A stretch of DNA of 64,000 nucleotides, taken from NCBI GenBank assembly GCA_021464245.1, contig JADCRB010000041.1, positions 1,455,656 through 1,519,655 of the forward strand, in the 5' to 3' direction. Source of the DNA: Carallia brachiata (taxonomy: Eukaryota > Streptophyta > Magnoliopsida > Malpighiales > Rhizophoraceae). Position 1 is the stretch's first letter. Each line of letters begins with the position of its first letter. Both the position numbers and the translations under genes were made by a program. The notes beneath the pieces are model-generated. The model worked only from the letters and a program-made list of their open reading frames with translations. It was not told where the DNA came from and did no database searches. Below, one piece after another: positions 50,201 through 63,200 of this stretch.

Positions 50201-51087
50201 GTTGGGCCAGTTTTCCTTAATAAACAAATGATGAATGTCAGGCTAGGAATTATTACCCCATTTGGGCTAGTTTTCCTTAACAAGAGAAAACAAATGTTAA
50301 TTAATTGGTAGTAAGTGCATTTAACATTTAGAACTAGAAAAATAATAATAATAATAATAGAAAGAAAAAAAAAGAAATATCTCAACAGAGCACAGGCTAC
50401 AGAGAAAGTGAGAGCAGACTGAGAAAGAAAAGAGAGCAAAAGAAAAAAAAAAAAAGAAAAAGAAAAGGAAGCTTGCAGTGGGAGAAAGCAAGTAAAAATC
50501 TTAAATCAAACAGCGACAACCACCAAAATAGAAGCCAGTTTTCCTCCTCAAATTTAATTTTCTCGCACTTTCTCGGAGGAGAGAGAGAAATGCCGGAAAA
50601 TTAGAGAGAGGTTCTGTGCAGAGACCGATCCCCGATCTGCTCAGCCTCGTAGCCAAACAGGGGCAGCAAATGCGTTAGATCCGAGTGCGTTAAGGAGCAT
50701 TCTTCGCATTGGTAAATTCCCATTTCATTGTTGGGTGTCCAATTTGAGCAATCCTTTTGGAGTCCTTAAGGCGGTTTCTGAGGAAGTCAAATGAGTCAGT
50801 CATAGTTGTTTGTTTGGTGTTTGTTTGGGGATGGAATTTAGGGTTTTGAGGAATGTTATTGTACAATGGAGAAGTAGTTTCAGTGATTAATGTGCGTTTT
50901 GAATGCTTTGAATGATGAAGAAGTAAGTTTATTTGGTGGAATTTAGAACAGTTTTTTAGCATTTCTGTGCTTTAGTTGGATGCTAGGTTTGGGCAATTGG
51001 GTTTGGCAAATGGGTTGTTTTGATTTCGGTTGGATTGAGAAATTGAAGTGATTGATTGCTTTCTGGGAAGTTATTTTATGCAAAGAG
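44258..51087. other. long intergenic region, no gene recognised
   Basis: About 6.8 kb of AT-rich DNA. It contains an AT microsatellite (49169-49189), an AAT run near 50341-50358, several short AT-rich repeats (near 45.9, 46.2 and 46.9 kb) and a possible MITE at 47.78-48.06 kb. The last ~600 bases (50.45-51.09 kb), rich in GA and then GT, are the likely promoter and 5' UTR of the downstream gene. All open frames are short and unlike known proteins. Confidence 0.5.
49169..49189. repeat. (AT)n microsatellite
   Basis: A perfect alternating AT run of 21 bases, read directly from the sequence. Confidence 0.9.
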
Positions 51088-54000
51088 ATGCCTCCTTCTC
51101 CGGCATTGAGATTTTCTCCTGGGAGAGAGCAAAGAGGAGATGGTCATAAGCGAGGGCGGAGCCTTGAAGGTGGTGGATTGCTCTTCAAAGAGCAGGATGA
51201 CGATCTTGCGTTGTTTAATGAAATGCAGTCCAGAGAAAGAGAGGATTTCTTGCTTCAGTCATCAGACGATTTTGAAGACACGTTTTGTAATTCTATAGCT
51301 TCTGTTCTTTTTTAACATTGGTATTTGTCTGTTTCTTCTGGCTGATGAGGTTTGACTTGAAATTATTGCATACAGCTACGAAGTTGAAACATTTTTCAGA
51401 TTCCAAGCGTGGTGTGTCGATTCCTGTTCGTGGAGAGAGTAGCGAGCTGCTTAATGCAGATGGGGAGAAGAATGACTATGACTGGTGGGTTTTTGTTTCC
51501 CTCTGTTTCTATTTGTTTCATATCTCCCTCTTTCAATCTGCTGGTCTTGAGACCCAGCAGATCCTGTTCATTATTGAACAGTAATGAAGTACTTGCTAAT
51601 TAAGGTTCAATAAGTTAACATTTATATCTGCAAATGCTGACGATCCAGTTTCATAATTCTGCCATAAGATTTATGACAGGCTACATTGTCACGATCTTTG
51701 GAGATCTAAGTGCTTTTTTTGTTAAATTGTGCCCTTTAGCTGATCTCATTTCATTTCAGTGATCTTGGTTATGATATATTGGCTGGTGCTCTTAATTTTG
51801 AAGGTTATTAACTCCTCCAGACACCCCACTTTTTCCTTTGTTGGATGATGAGCCACCACCAGTTAATGTTGCATCGAGGGGTAGACCTCGGAGTCAACCC
51901 ATTTCTATATCAAGGTCATCCACGGTAGGTAATCAGTCACTTTTATGGTCAACAATGATTTGTTGCTATATATTTGTTCCCCGCAAGTGAGTTGTGGTTG
52001 TCAATATACAGATGGAGAAGAGTTGTAGAAGCAGTAGAGGCAGCCCTAGTCCTAATCGATTTAGTCCATCACCTCGATCAGCTAGTGGTACGGTACAATC
52101 ACGGGGAAGGCCGTCATCAGCACCTCATTCTAGCCCCACGCCAGGTCAGCGACCTGCCACTCCATCACAAAGATCTTCTCCTTCCCCAAGGAAATCTATA
52201 ACACCTGCTACAAGGTCTTCCACTCCAACTCTAAGGAGGATGAGCACAGGGTCAGTGGCAAGGGGAACTTCCCCCATGAGGACAAGTCGGGAAATTCTGT
52301 CTCACCTAAAGTCAGCGCATGGCAGTCAAACATCCCTGGTTTCTCCTCTGAACCTCCGCCGAATCTTCGTACTTCTTTGGCTGATCGACCGGCATCATAT
52401 GTTAGGGGTTCCTCTCCAGCTTCCAGAAATGCTAGGGGCTCGAATTCAAAGTTCCGTAGGCAATCAATGTCCCCAACTGCTTCTAGAAGTGTCAGTTCAT
52501 CACGCAGTCAAGATCGAGACAGAATTAGTTCTCACAGCAAAGGTTCTGTGGGATCTTCTGGCGATGATGATGTAGATTCTTTGCAGTCCATTCACGTGGG
52601 TAGCTTAGACAGATTAACTCCAAAGAGAATTGGTGCAGTTCCAAATAATAGAGCACTGGGGTTTTCTCAGAAATCAACTAGAATATTGTCCCCAAGTTCT
52701 GCTCCTAAAAGATCTTTTGACACTGGTCTCCGTCAAATGGTATCTAACTGTCTGCTTCAATTACTTCAAATCACTACTTATCTGTTTAATAAGTGAGAAT
52801 TTGGAGCAAACAACACACCAGCGGTTGGTCAATATGCTCTATATATGGTGGATGACAATAATCATATGCTTTCTGCTGGTCTGTTTCTTTAAGATTTGCT
52901 TTGCATGACGATCACAATATCCTAACCATGTGTTTTTTTAGGTATAATTATGTTTTCATTCTGTAGCATATGGCCACATCTGAAAATATCACATGTTTTT
53001 CCGAAATTTGCCTGAGGTCCAATTTCTAAAGTTGAGTATGCACAGTTTTACTTTCTCGTATCTCAATCATCATTCTTCAAGGAGATATGTATGATCAAAA
53101 GTTTCTGAATACCATATTTTTCTAGCTTTTACGAAGATTAATGCACAAAAAAAAAAAAATTCTTTTAATTAATCTACCACAGTGCTCCCCAATCACTCAC
53201 AATTACACAAATAGAGAAGCCTTGTGCACTAGGGACTTCACCTTTTTATCTTCTTCTTTTGACCGCTACTACTAGACATAAAAACATTCCTGATGCCTAA
53301 TGCATAAAAATATCATTGTAATGTCCACAAACATGAGGGATGATCCGATTACCACCCCTCCCCCCAAACAAAAGGGAAAGCCAACCTGCTAACCTGAGTT
53401 CATTTGTAATTGATGATCCCCTTAGCACCTGAAAAGGAAAAAAAAAAAAAACACAGATTTTCTATCTTCTTGTTGGGAAGTTTGGATTTATATGGATTAA
53501 GATTATTACCTAAAAGAAGTTTAATTACTATATTAATGAAGGAATCAGTACAAAAAGGGTTCTGAAGACTATTATATGTTGTTTTCACCTTCATGTATGG
53601 CAAAACCAGTGTTTGATTTTATCTTCAAACCAGAACCTTAATTGGTAAAAAAAAAAAAAAAACATTTAGGCACAAAATGCCATTTATGTCTCCTGGTTTA
53701 TACTTTGTCACATGTATTTGAGCTCTTCTATAAATGAGAAGCTTTTAATTCACAGATCCTTTATCTTGCTTAATATTTTGTACAGGATCACCGGAAAAGC
53801 CCTCAGAATATGTTCAGACCACTATTATCTAGTGTCCCCAGTACTGCCTTTTATGGTGGAAATGCGAGCCCTGCACGTCGGTCTTTGATATCTAGAAATT
53901 CTTCAGTTACAACTAGCAGCAATGCGAGTTCCGATCAAGGCATCAGTGTTGTACCTGATGCTGAGGAAAGTGACTGCCACCAGGAAGATTTGACAATTGA

Positions 54001-56459
54001 AAGTGGAAAAGTGCCATATACTGATGCTCAGGAAGAAGTGTTTGCCTTTGATAAGGTGGATGCTTTGAACAGGAATATTGAGCTAGGTACTGATGATGGT
54101 TCGCTTCACGCTCAGCTTGGTGAATTTGGGAGAGACCAACCTAGTGAATGTAAGCCTGTTGACTCTGAATATTTCAACCACCAAGATATTGATATGGAGA
54201 TTAGTTCTGCTTCTGACTCTGCATGTGTCAGGGCTGATTTTACTGAGGTTATCAGTCTTGAAAATGCAAAAGTTTGTTCTAAATGTGGTTGCCAGTATTT
54301 TGTCATCGAAACAGAGGAGAAGGACGTGAACCTTTGTCCTGAGTGCAGTAGGCAAGACAATCTTGAGGCTGCCTCCAATCTGGAGACATTAGTAGTGTCT
54401 ACTGTGAGCTTTCCAGTACCACCTATTAACTTTCCTAGAGAATGCTTAACATCTAATGAGCCAGAGCCTCCCATGGCCATACTTGAATCGAAATTGCAGG
54501 TTATGAATGTGGTTGAGGAGATGGCTAGAGGCTTTATGCAATGAAGAAAGCCATACTTACTCGCAAGGAAGTTCCCGTAGTAAGTTGGCGGTAGAGGGAG
54601 GTGAGCGGTCGGCTGCTGGCCAACAAGGAACAGGAGAAGCATCTGTTGACCATACTGATGCTACAGATCAGCAATTGCCACGCTTTAATGGCAATCCAAA
54701 TTTGAGGGCTGATGTTTCTGGAGGAGCAGGCATTTCTTTACTGCTTAGGAGGTCAAGCAGCAGCAAGGGGCTTATATTTCATGGCAGGAGTTTTACTGCC
54801 TCCACCATTAGCTATGATGATTTATCTTTCACAAGAGAGAGTGCAAGCGGTTTGAGAAGCTCCATTGGCCATGGTAGCGTATCTACATCTTCCTCTGTTG
54901 ATTTTGGCTTGAGTAGACAACCAGAGTCTCGTGTAAAACGGCAGTCAAGTGGCAGAAAATCTGACATGGAGAATTACAAATACGACATAAGCACAAGACC
55001 TCAGAGCACTGGGTCGTCTGTATCTGGAGCTTTATGCGAGGGTCACCATGCTTCAGGTCTTGCAGCGAGCATGCATGAAGAACATATTGGGGCCCATGCT
55101 GGCAACATGAAAATTGGTGGAGATGGTTCTGAGGAAGCACATGTAGCCATTCATAAGAAGGTTCCAACTTCAGAAAATACAGAAATGGATGTTTCTAGTC
55201 AATCCCTTACCGGTCAAGGGGTTCCCGCGGAAGATTACGCAGAGCAAGATGCAAGTAGTAGAGCACTGGATGCTTTTACCTCAGATTTAGCATGCCATAC
55301 ATTGGGCGTTCAGTTAGAGGAGAATTCAGTTTTTTCACTTCCAAATAAGGAAAATTCCACTGAAAACTCGACTCCAGGGGGAAGGGAGGCAGAGTTGCAT
55401 TACAATGCAAGGAGTCTCTGGAATGTAGAAACATCAAGTATACCTTCAGAGCTCTCTATTGGGCAACAGCACACTATGCAGAACACTGGTCAAGATGCGC
55501 TAGATGTTGCTGAGTTTCCTACCCATAGGTTTTTGGCTTCAATATCAGAAATAGAAGTTGAGAATTGTTGTCAAAATACCTATGCTTCAGATAGTGATGG
55601 CGGCTCTTCAAATTCAAAGGACACCATGAATGAATTTCGGGATCCTTCAGTCCCTGCATCTTCGGAGAAGGAAATTGCTGCTTCTGTTCCAGAGCAGAAG
55701 TCTTCAGATATATTAGGTATGCTCTGTCCTGCATTATTTATGAATTTGTGTTGATCTCCTCCTTTTTACAGGTTTTATATGCACGTTCTTATTGATAAAG
55801 GATTTTGATTTACATAGGGTACCTAATTTAACTGTTCTCTCAGAGTTCCATTAACAACATAGAGAGACGTTTCATCAACTGGCAGAATAAATTGATAATG
55901 TGATCTTGGTCTCTTTAGTTGGTTTACAGAATGATGCTCTTCAGTTTTGGTGTAAGTTTTTAAGATGTAGCTAATAAATTTCAGCTAAATCCTCCGCCAT
56001 TTTTCTTTTGACAGAGGAGTCTACTATATAATGGTAGAGTCTCGGGAAGGAAGTAAGGCAATAAGCCTAACCCTAGAAGAAGCAACAGACACAATACTTT
56101 TCTGTAGCTCCATTGTCCATGATCTGGCCTACAGGGCTGCAACATTAGCCATAGAAACGGAGAAGGAAAAGGAAAGTTCAGTCCCATTGGAAGGTTCTTG
56201 GCCGACAGTAACAGTTCTGGGAAAGTCCACTGCTGACAGAAAGGATCTGCGTGGCAGAACAGCTGGGAAACGTACATCAAAATCCCTAAAAGTCAGGCAA
56301 AAGCGTGTGGAAGTAGATGCGAAGCCTCTCTCTACCAAGATAGAGAACGATGAGAATGCCAATGAATCTATGGTCCGCAATGTCGGTGTTCCTGATAAGA
56401 TGGACAGTATGAAGCCTCCTCCAAAGCTGGAATCGAAGTGTAATTGCACAATAATGTGA
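51088..56459 (+). CDS. Ser/Pro/Arg-rich protein, At1g27850-like (three frame breaks)
   Basis: A large plant-specific protein of about 1176 residues. Exons: 51088-51286, 51376-51484, 51804-51924, 52012-52739, 53786-55716, 56015-56459. It starts [14 protein letters not shown], chosen as the first Met before the conserved block. A short conserved motif [12 protein letters not shown] follows, then about 250 residues rich in Ser, Pro and Arg ([19 protein letters not shown]) like the microtubule-binding BPP family. A zinc-ribbon-like CSKCGC...CPECSR lies near residues 549-570. The C-terminal domain is [24 protein letters not shown], and the end is CNCTIM, a CaaX-like box. Frame breaks occur at 52289-52291 (GGG for expected GGGG), between 54505 and 54545, and at 56026-56030 (an extra TA, creating an in-frame stop). 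The function is not known to me; a link to microtubules is inference from the related family. Confidence 0.82.
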
Positions 56460-57287
56460 AAGTCTTTCATTTATGCTGCTCCCAGGGTCCACCCGCCGAG
56501 GCGAATCATCCTAGCCATATGGAGATATAACAGAGTGCTTGTATGTTAATGCTTTTCAATTTGTGCTTAAAGGGCTGTTTGGATTATTGCCAACTGGTTT
56601 TCTGTTGGTTCCAATTTATTTGTAAGAAATGCCACGATCCTCCAGGCCATAATTGTAAATTTTTGTTGTTATTATTGATTAGGCTGATTTTAGCAAGGGA
56701 TTGGAGGCTTACGTTTGCTCTGCTCCAAAGCTCCGGTAGAAAGAGGGAAGTGTGAATTGAAAACCCAATCATTCATATTACTTACTATATAGCATGGTTT
56801 TGGTTTTATTTCCTAATCTCCCAGTCATCCCTCTTTTTGCTCGTAATTTTAGATTTTTTTTTTGTTGTCCCCAGGAGGCAATCTCCAATAGTTTACAACT
56901 TATATTAGAGTAGATATATTATATTCGAGGCCTTGGGTTCTAATCTTAAGGAAAAAGGTACGAGGTTTACCGAAACATAACGATCATCATTAACTGAAGT
57001 GGGCCTGAAAAGGCCATGAACCGTGCCAGGACAAAGAGGTTCAAAGGGCCACTTGAAGTAAACAACTGGATTTTGGGATTCAATAATTGCAAGGGACCGT
57101 CCAGTCCAAATTTGGTAACCGACGTAATTATGGAATAGACGAAGGGCTTGTAAGACAATTCATAAAGAAAGAGTCGAATCCCAAAAATGGCGGGAAAACT
57201 AGGATAAAGAAGGAGGCATATTTTTTATTTTCAACTTCCCCCGCTCTCTCTCCGGTGGTCGCAAAGGTTCCCCAATTCCCTGACCGG
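56460..57287. other. spacer between two tandem + genes
   Basis: The left part is the 3' UTR of the Ser/Pro-rich protein gene; the right part is the RECQ5 promoter and leader. A pyrimidine-rich stretch with CTCTCTC lies just before the start codon. No separate gene is supportable. Confidence 0.5.
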
Positions 57288-60200
57288 ATGGAATCCGATT
57301 CGGATTCCGATGGCTCCTACGTCTCCGCCACTCCTCCGAGAAACTCGAAAAGACCACAGCCACCGCAGTCACCACCGCGCCAATCTCCACCGCCGCCGCC
57401 AGTTTTACTCTCCTCGCACAAGTCCAAAATCAGGGTTAAAGCATCCTCCTCCGCCTCAAAACCGAAGAAACCGCCACCTAAGACGGCGGCCAATACAACT
57501 TCAAAGCCTTCGGGAGATGAATCTCCTCCCAGCCTTTCTCCTTGCTCCGCTTTTCCTTTCCAGATTTGCCCTCCGTCAGTCCAAAATCGCCAAATGCTCG
57601 CTTCCCACTCCATCGAGACCCTCCCGCCCGGATACTTCTTGAAATCGGCGTTCTTCTCGAAGATCCAAAGGTCTTCTCTCACTTTTGAGTCCACCGAAAC
57701 TGTTCGCCGTGAGCCAGTTCCTGCGGAGACAGGTTCTAGTTCTGGTATCGATTCTGGTTCCTCTCCGGCCGATGGGCTCCCTGTGGTGAAAAAACCGAAT
57801 TCGGTGAATAAGAAGCATCCAAATCTCATTGGAGCTGACGCGCCTTTTACAACGGTGAAATTCCGGAAATCCGATGGCAGGGAAGGTAATTTTGTTAAGT
57901 TAAACATGAATCGAAAGAAAAAGTTCAAAAGCCGAAAAGGAAATTCGAAAAGCAGCTCTGCGTGGAGCAGCCAGAGACCTTATAGAGGAAGAAGTAAGCG
58001 GAAATCGACAGCAGAAGTTGAAACTGAGAAGGAGGAGGATGGATTAGTCGCGGAAATAATGCAAGAGAAGAAGCCAAGAAAGAACAATGAATTGATTGAG
58101 GAGGCGGTTTTGGCAGCGCGAAACCAGGCGTCTGATGAGAATTTGGTGAGGTTGCTGAATGTGATGTATGGATACGAGTCGTTTAGAGAGCGACAGCTGG
58201 AGGCGATCAAGATGGTGCTTGATGGGCGATCAGCAATGCTAGTTCTGCCTACTGGTTCTGGTAAAACATTGTGTTATCAAATACCGGCGGTGATATTGCC
58301 GGGAATTACGCTGGTCGTGAGCCCTTTAGTGGCATTGATGTTTGACCAGTTGAAGCAGCTGCCTCCCATGATCCAGGGCGGTGTTTTGAGTAGCATTCAG
58401 GTAATGTTGAGCTCTCTTTCGTTCTCATTATGATTCTTTGATTATATACAGAAGATTGCTGTTTGATTAATGAAACAATTTTCACTGCTATAGGCACCAC
58501 AAGAGGTTTCCGACACACTCAGGCTTCTTCGAGAAGGTTCCATAAAGGTAAGGCTCATACAATTCAACTGGGATTTAAAAGTTGGTAGTGGTTTTTCGTC
58601 TAACGTTATGAGGGCTTTTTTTATGTTTGGAATTGTTGGGGAAAGGATATGATCACAATAATTACTGATATCAACACAGCAACCAAACAGGCCCCGGTCC
58701 CGGATCTGTCCTCTTTCCCTACGGATTAATAAATAGACAAGATACTAATTTCACCAGTACCAACAATCACCAACCAAGCAGTAATAATAATCAGCAGAAA
58801 AATAATAATATCGAGACACCAGAATTTTTACGTGGAAAACTCCCCGATATGGAGAGAAAAATCACGGGACGCTAGTCCAGCAAAACTTCCACTATGTAAT
58901 GGGATCACAGTACAACCTTTCCAATACACAACCAGAGTTCACCTATACGTACTAGAAATTCATCAAGAAACACATTCTTAGTTCACCAATTCTCTACAAT
59001 ATCATCACACAGACGATATACTACCAGAAAACGAGAACAATCTCACCAAATGGTGGAACTACAGTAGAACCCGGAGGGACTAATGGAAGATCTGAACCGT
59101 TGGATGTGTAGAGCACGTTTCCAGGATGAATATACTGAAAAATGGGCTCGATCGGAGCAAAATCCACCGTTGGATCTTCTGGAATAGCTCCCTTTTTTCT
59201 TTCTCTTCTTCTTCCCCGAGCTCTTCCTTCTCTCTTCTGGTTTTTCAATTTTTATTTTCTTCTCTCTCTTCCTATCTCACACACTCTCTTTCTTTCATTA
59301 TTTATTCTTCTAATTTTGGGGTTGACCCCACAGGAATGCTATTGCTAAATCTTATTTTATCTGGGGAATTTCGGATATGCACGATGAATTGTTAGTCATT
59401 TGTTGCATTGTTGCTAAGGTCAACGTTTTTATGTATGTATCAGGTTCTTTTTGTTTCGCCTGAGAGGCTCTTAAATGAGGAATTCTTGTCAACTTTTTCT
59501 TCTACGCCTATGATATCGCTTTTAGTGGTGGATGAAGCTCATTGCATTTCTGAATGGTGAGTTTTTATGTTGCCTGGTGGCTGCTTTATTTGGCTTTTGG
59601 TTACTCTCAGAGGTCACAATTTATAGGTTTGCTTATCTATGCCTTATTGCCTTGTAGGCTTTTGTCTGGCTTATTTGTGTTGTTTGATTTTCTTAGAAAC
59701 ATATTCTGATTATTTACATGTTCTACAGGTCTCATAACTTCAGGCCTTCATACTTGAGGCTAAGGGCATCTTTACTTCGTGCAAGGCTCAAGGTTGGATG
59801 CATTCTTGCTATGACCGCAACTGCCACCACTACAACTTTAAATGCTATTATGTCTGCTCTAGAGACCCTTCCACCAATCTCATACAAAAGTCCCAGCTGA
59901 GGGAGAATTTACAGTTATCTGTATCTTTTAGTAGAAATAGGCAAGTATGAGTGGTTCATTTTCATCTGAGGGTTTTATCCCAGGTTGACTGATATTGATT
60001 ATTGAATCAAGAAGTGAAACTTACATTACTTATCTGCTGACATCTTAATTGAATAGAATGAAAGATTTGCTGATGTTGATCAAGTCTCCTCCCTTCGCCG
60101 AAGTCCAAAGTATCATCATATACTGCAAATTTCAGGTAATCATTGCTCTTATTTATATATGTGTTAATAGTAATGCATAATTGCATATATCATTTCCTTT

Positions 60201-63200
60201 CTTAAACTATTTATGATATGCTTTGATAATTGCACGTTTATTTTTTGCAGTCTGAAACTGATTTAATTAGCAGATATTTATGTGATAACAATATTTCTGC
60301 AAAGGTTAGTATGGAGACTCACCTTTAACTGTATGTTTTATGCCAAAATTTTAACCTTACACATTGACTTTGATGTTCTAGAGCTACCACAGTGCTATGT
60401 CTTCAAAAGAACGTAGCCGTACACAGGAGCTATTTTGTTCTAACAAGATCAGAGTGGTAAGAAAATTGTCCAACTTGCCCTCAGTCTGTTTGTGTGTGTC
60501 AACAGTGTAATTTATGGCAGATTAACAAAACTCTGATCTTTATATCTTCCGTCTTGTGTTTGTGATGAAAGGTTGTTGCAACCGTGGCATTTGGCATGGG
60601 ACTTGATAAGGGGGACGCTGGAGCTGTAAGACGAAAAACTGTCCCCTGATCTATGCAGTAGTTATACATTGCTGTAACTTTTCCCAATTTCTGCATTCTT
60701 GAAGGAGATCATTCCTTTGGCACTCTGTTAGTGTTACATCTCATGGTTATGAAATATAACTAGGCAATCTGACATATAGTTGATTTTTGATCTACCGTGC
60801 ATTCTCTAAAATTGCCAGCTATTTTTTCTCTAATTCACCATGAGGTGTCGAACTTTTTGTAAGGCCATCCACTGCAAGGATACAATGGTGGTTGACTGAT
60901 TTAAGGGTTTCTGATGTTTCCCTATGTATGCTATGCTCCAATTTTTTTTTTTTTTTTTTGTTGTTAAATGTTAACACTTTCGATTGCCCTTTGTAGACCA
61001 GTATTAGCAGTCACAATATATGTGCAAAATAGTTTATGGATCTCTTTAATCTTATCTGTTTCAGATAATTCACTACAGTCTGCCAGAAAGCTTGGAAGAA
61101 TATGTTCAGGTTGAAGTCTTTTTGGATCACTAGTTGCTATTTAATCAAGAAAAAGAAAATCAGTAGTTGTTTGAAAATTATTTTCCATATCAGTTAACCT
61201 AACATTTAGTTGTGACTGTGTAGGAGATTGGGCGATCTGGACGGGACGGCAGATTGTCGTATTGTCATCTCTTTGTTGATGATATCACCTATTTCAAGCT
61301 TCGAAGTTTTATGTACAGGTGATTGTAACATGGGTTGTTAGTAAATCGTTAGGATTCTGTGATTGGGTGCTTCATTAACTTGAAATTCCTTGCTTCTTAG
61401 TGACGGGGTAGATGAATATGCAGTAAACAAGTTCCTCGCTCAAGTCTTTAGTAATGGTGTGAGCTCATGTGGCAAAATTTGCTCCATAGTCAAAGAATCT
61501 GCATCTCACAAATTTGATATTAAAGAAGAGGTCATTGTCATTTACTATTGCTGCATTTGTTATCATTTGTTTGAATTTAGGCAGGTTTTCAGCTAAAGTT
61601 GCAGAACTATCCCATAGTAGTGCTTGAAAAGCATAAAGTTACTGTTCATATTTCGTCTGGCATTTTTTTTTTCTGAAGTTTCTATCTTTAACTCTGGCAG
61701 GTGATGCATACACTTTTAACACAGTTGGAGTTGGGTGAAGTGCAATACTTGCGTTTGATTCCACAAATGAATATTACCTGCACTTTGAATTTCTACAAGG
61801 TTGGTAGCATATGTGGTTACTGCGCACATGTGGGGTACTTCAAAGTTTTTTTGTCTGATTAACAGAGTTGGACATCCTATGTTTTATTCTGCGCTTCATA
61901 CACACTGAGCTGTTATCTTACCTTATAAACATTGTCTTCTGGCCTAAAATGTTTTGAATGCAGACCTCCCCATTTCTGCTTGCAGAAAAGGATATTGTGG
62001 TCTCAGAAGTTCTAAAGAAGTGAGCATTCTCTTATTTATTATTAGACCAAAGATAGTAGGTGCTTAAATTGTTAACATGCATCATGGATTAACTTGACAC
62101 TAGTGATGTTTCAGGTCTGAAGTTAAGCATGGACAATACGTGTTTGACATGCCTGCCATAGCAAATAGCCTCAGTGTTACACCTTTTGATCTGACAAATT
62201 GGCTGGAGAATCTAAAGGTTTGGATCTAAGAGAAAAGCACATTCTCAATACCTTTTAAACTTTTAGTGTCATGCCGGATGCAGCTACCTGAAATGAATAG
62301 AAACAGTAATACAGCCAATTAAATACTGTTTATCGAGGATATGCAGGAGTAAATAGATCTAGTTTCATAGTGGAGTTTACCAATATAAGTTTTTCATGTG
62401 GCAACGGCGACAGGAAGCAAGTGACCTAACAGTACGTTTCTTAGGTTTGCAATGATTTTTCTTTCAGTTGGAGTGTTCAAACTGTGACACCTAATTTAGG
62501 CATTTGGTTTTCATACTTTCATCGTGGGTTCATCATGTGAAGAACCGAAGATATGGTAATGCTGCTTCTTGGAAAATGAGATTCTGAAAAGCTCTCTTTA
62601 ACTGTGGCAGCTTGAAATCCAAACTACAAGAATTAATGGTGTTTATGTCTCAGTCTTTACGGATTTCTCCTTTTGTCGTGTTTGTTTTTATCTATCAGTT
62701 GAAGGGAGAAATAACATACAGGTTAAGGATCTGGCATATTGTTATTCAATTGTTGAAGTTCCTGAGGATTTCTGTTCTCTCTCTGCTTGTCTGTCAAAAT
62801 GGTTATCAGAGGTGGAACGCTGTAAGGTAATTGGTTGATGTTATGCTGCTAGTTTAAAACATCTTTCTCAATCATTTTCTCTTTAATGTCCAACTCTTAA
62901 CTGCTTATAACTCCTAGACACAAGTTAACATTCATGAAAGTTATCTTAAATTTATGTTCTCCAGCGACTTCTAGATGTTAGAAGTGTTTAACTAGCAGAG
63001 TTTTGATTGGCCGGTTACTGCATTCTCACATGGTTTTATTTTTCTTCTCAATCTACTTTAAACAAGCAGTTGGTTTCTGATTTCAGGTACAAAAGTTGGA
63101 TGCAATGTTTAATGCTGCAGTCTCTGCTGTGAAGGAGTGTGAAAAGATGCAAGAATGCCATAGTGTCCAGCAAACATTATTTTTGCAAAAGAAGATTTCA

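Noticed and set aside
54112..54642. 176-codon minus-strand open frame
   Set aside because: It is antisense to a well-supported exon of the Ser/Pro-rich gene; its length follows from that gene's codon use.
57317..57928. 203-codon minus-strand open frame
   Set aside because: It is antisense to RECQ5 exon 1, and its Gly-rich text mirrors the Pro-rich coding strand.
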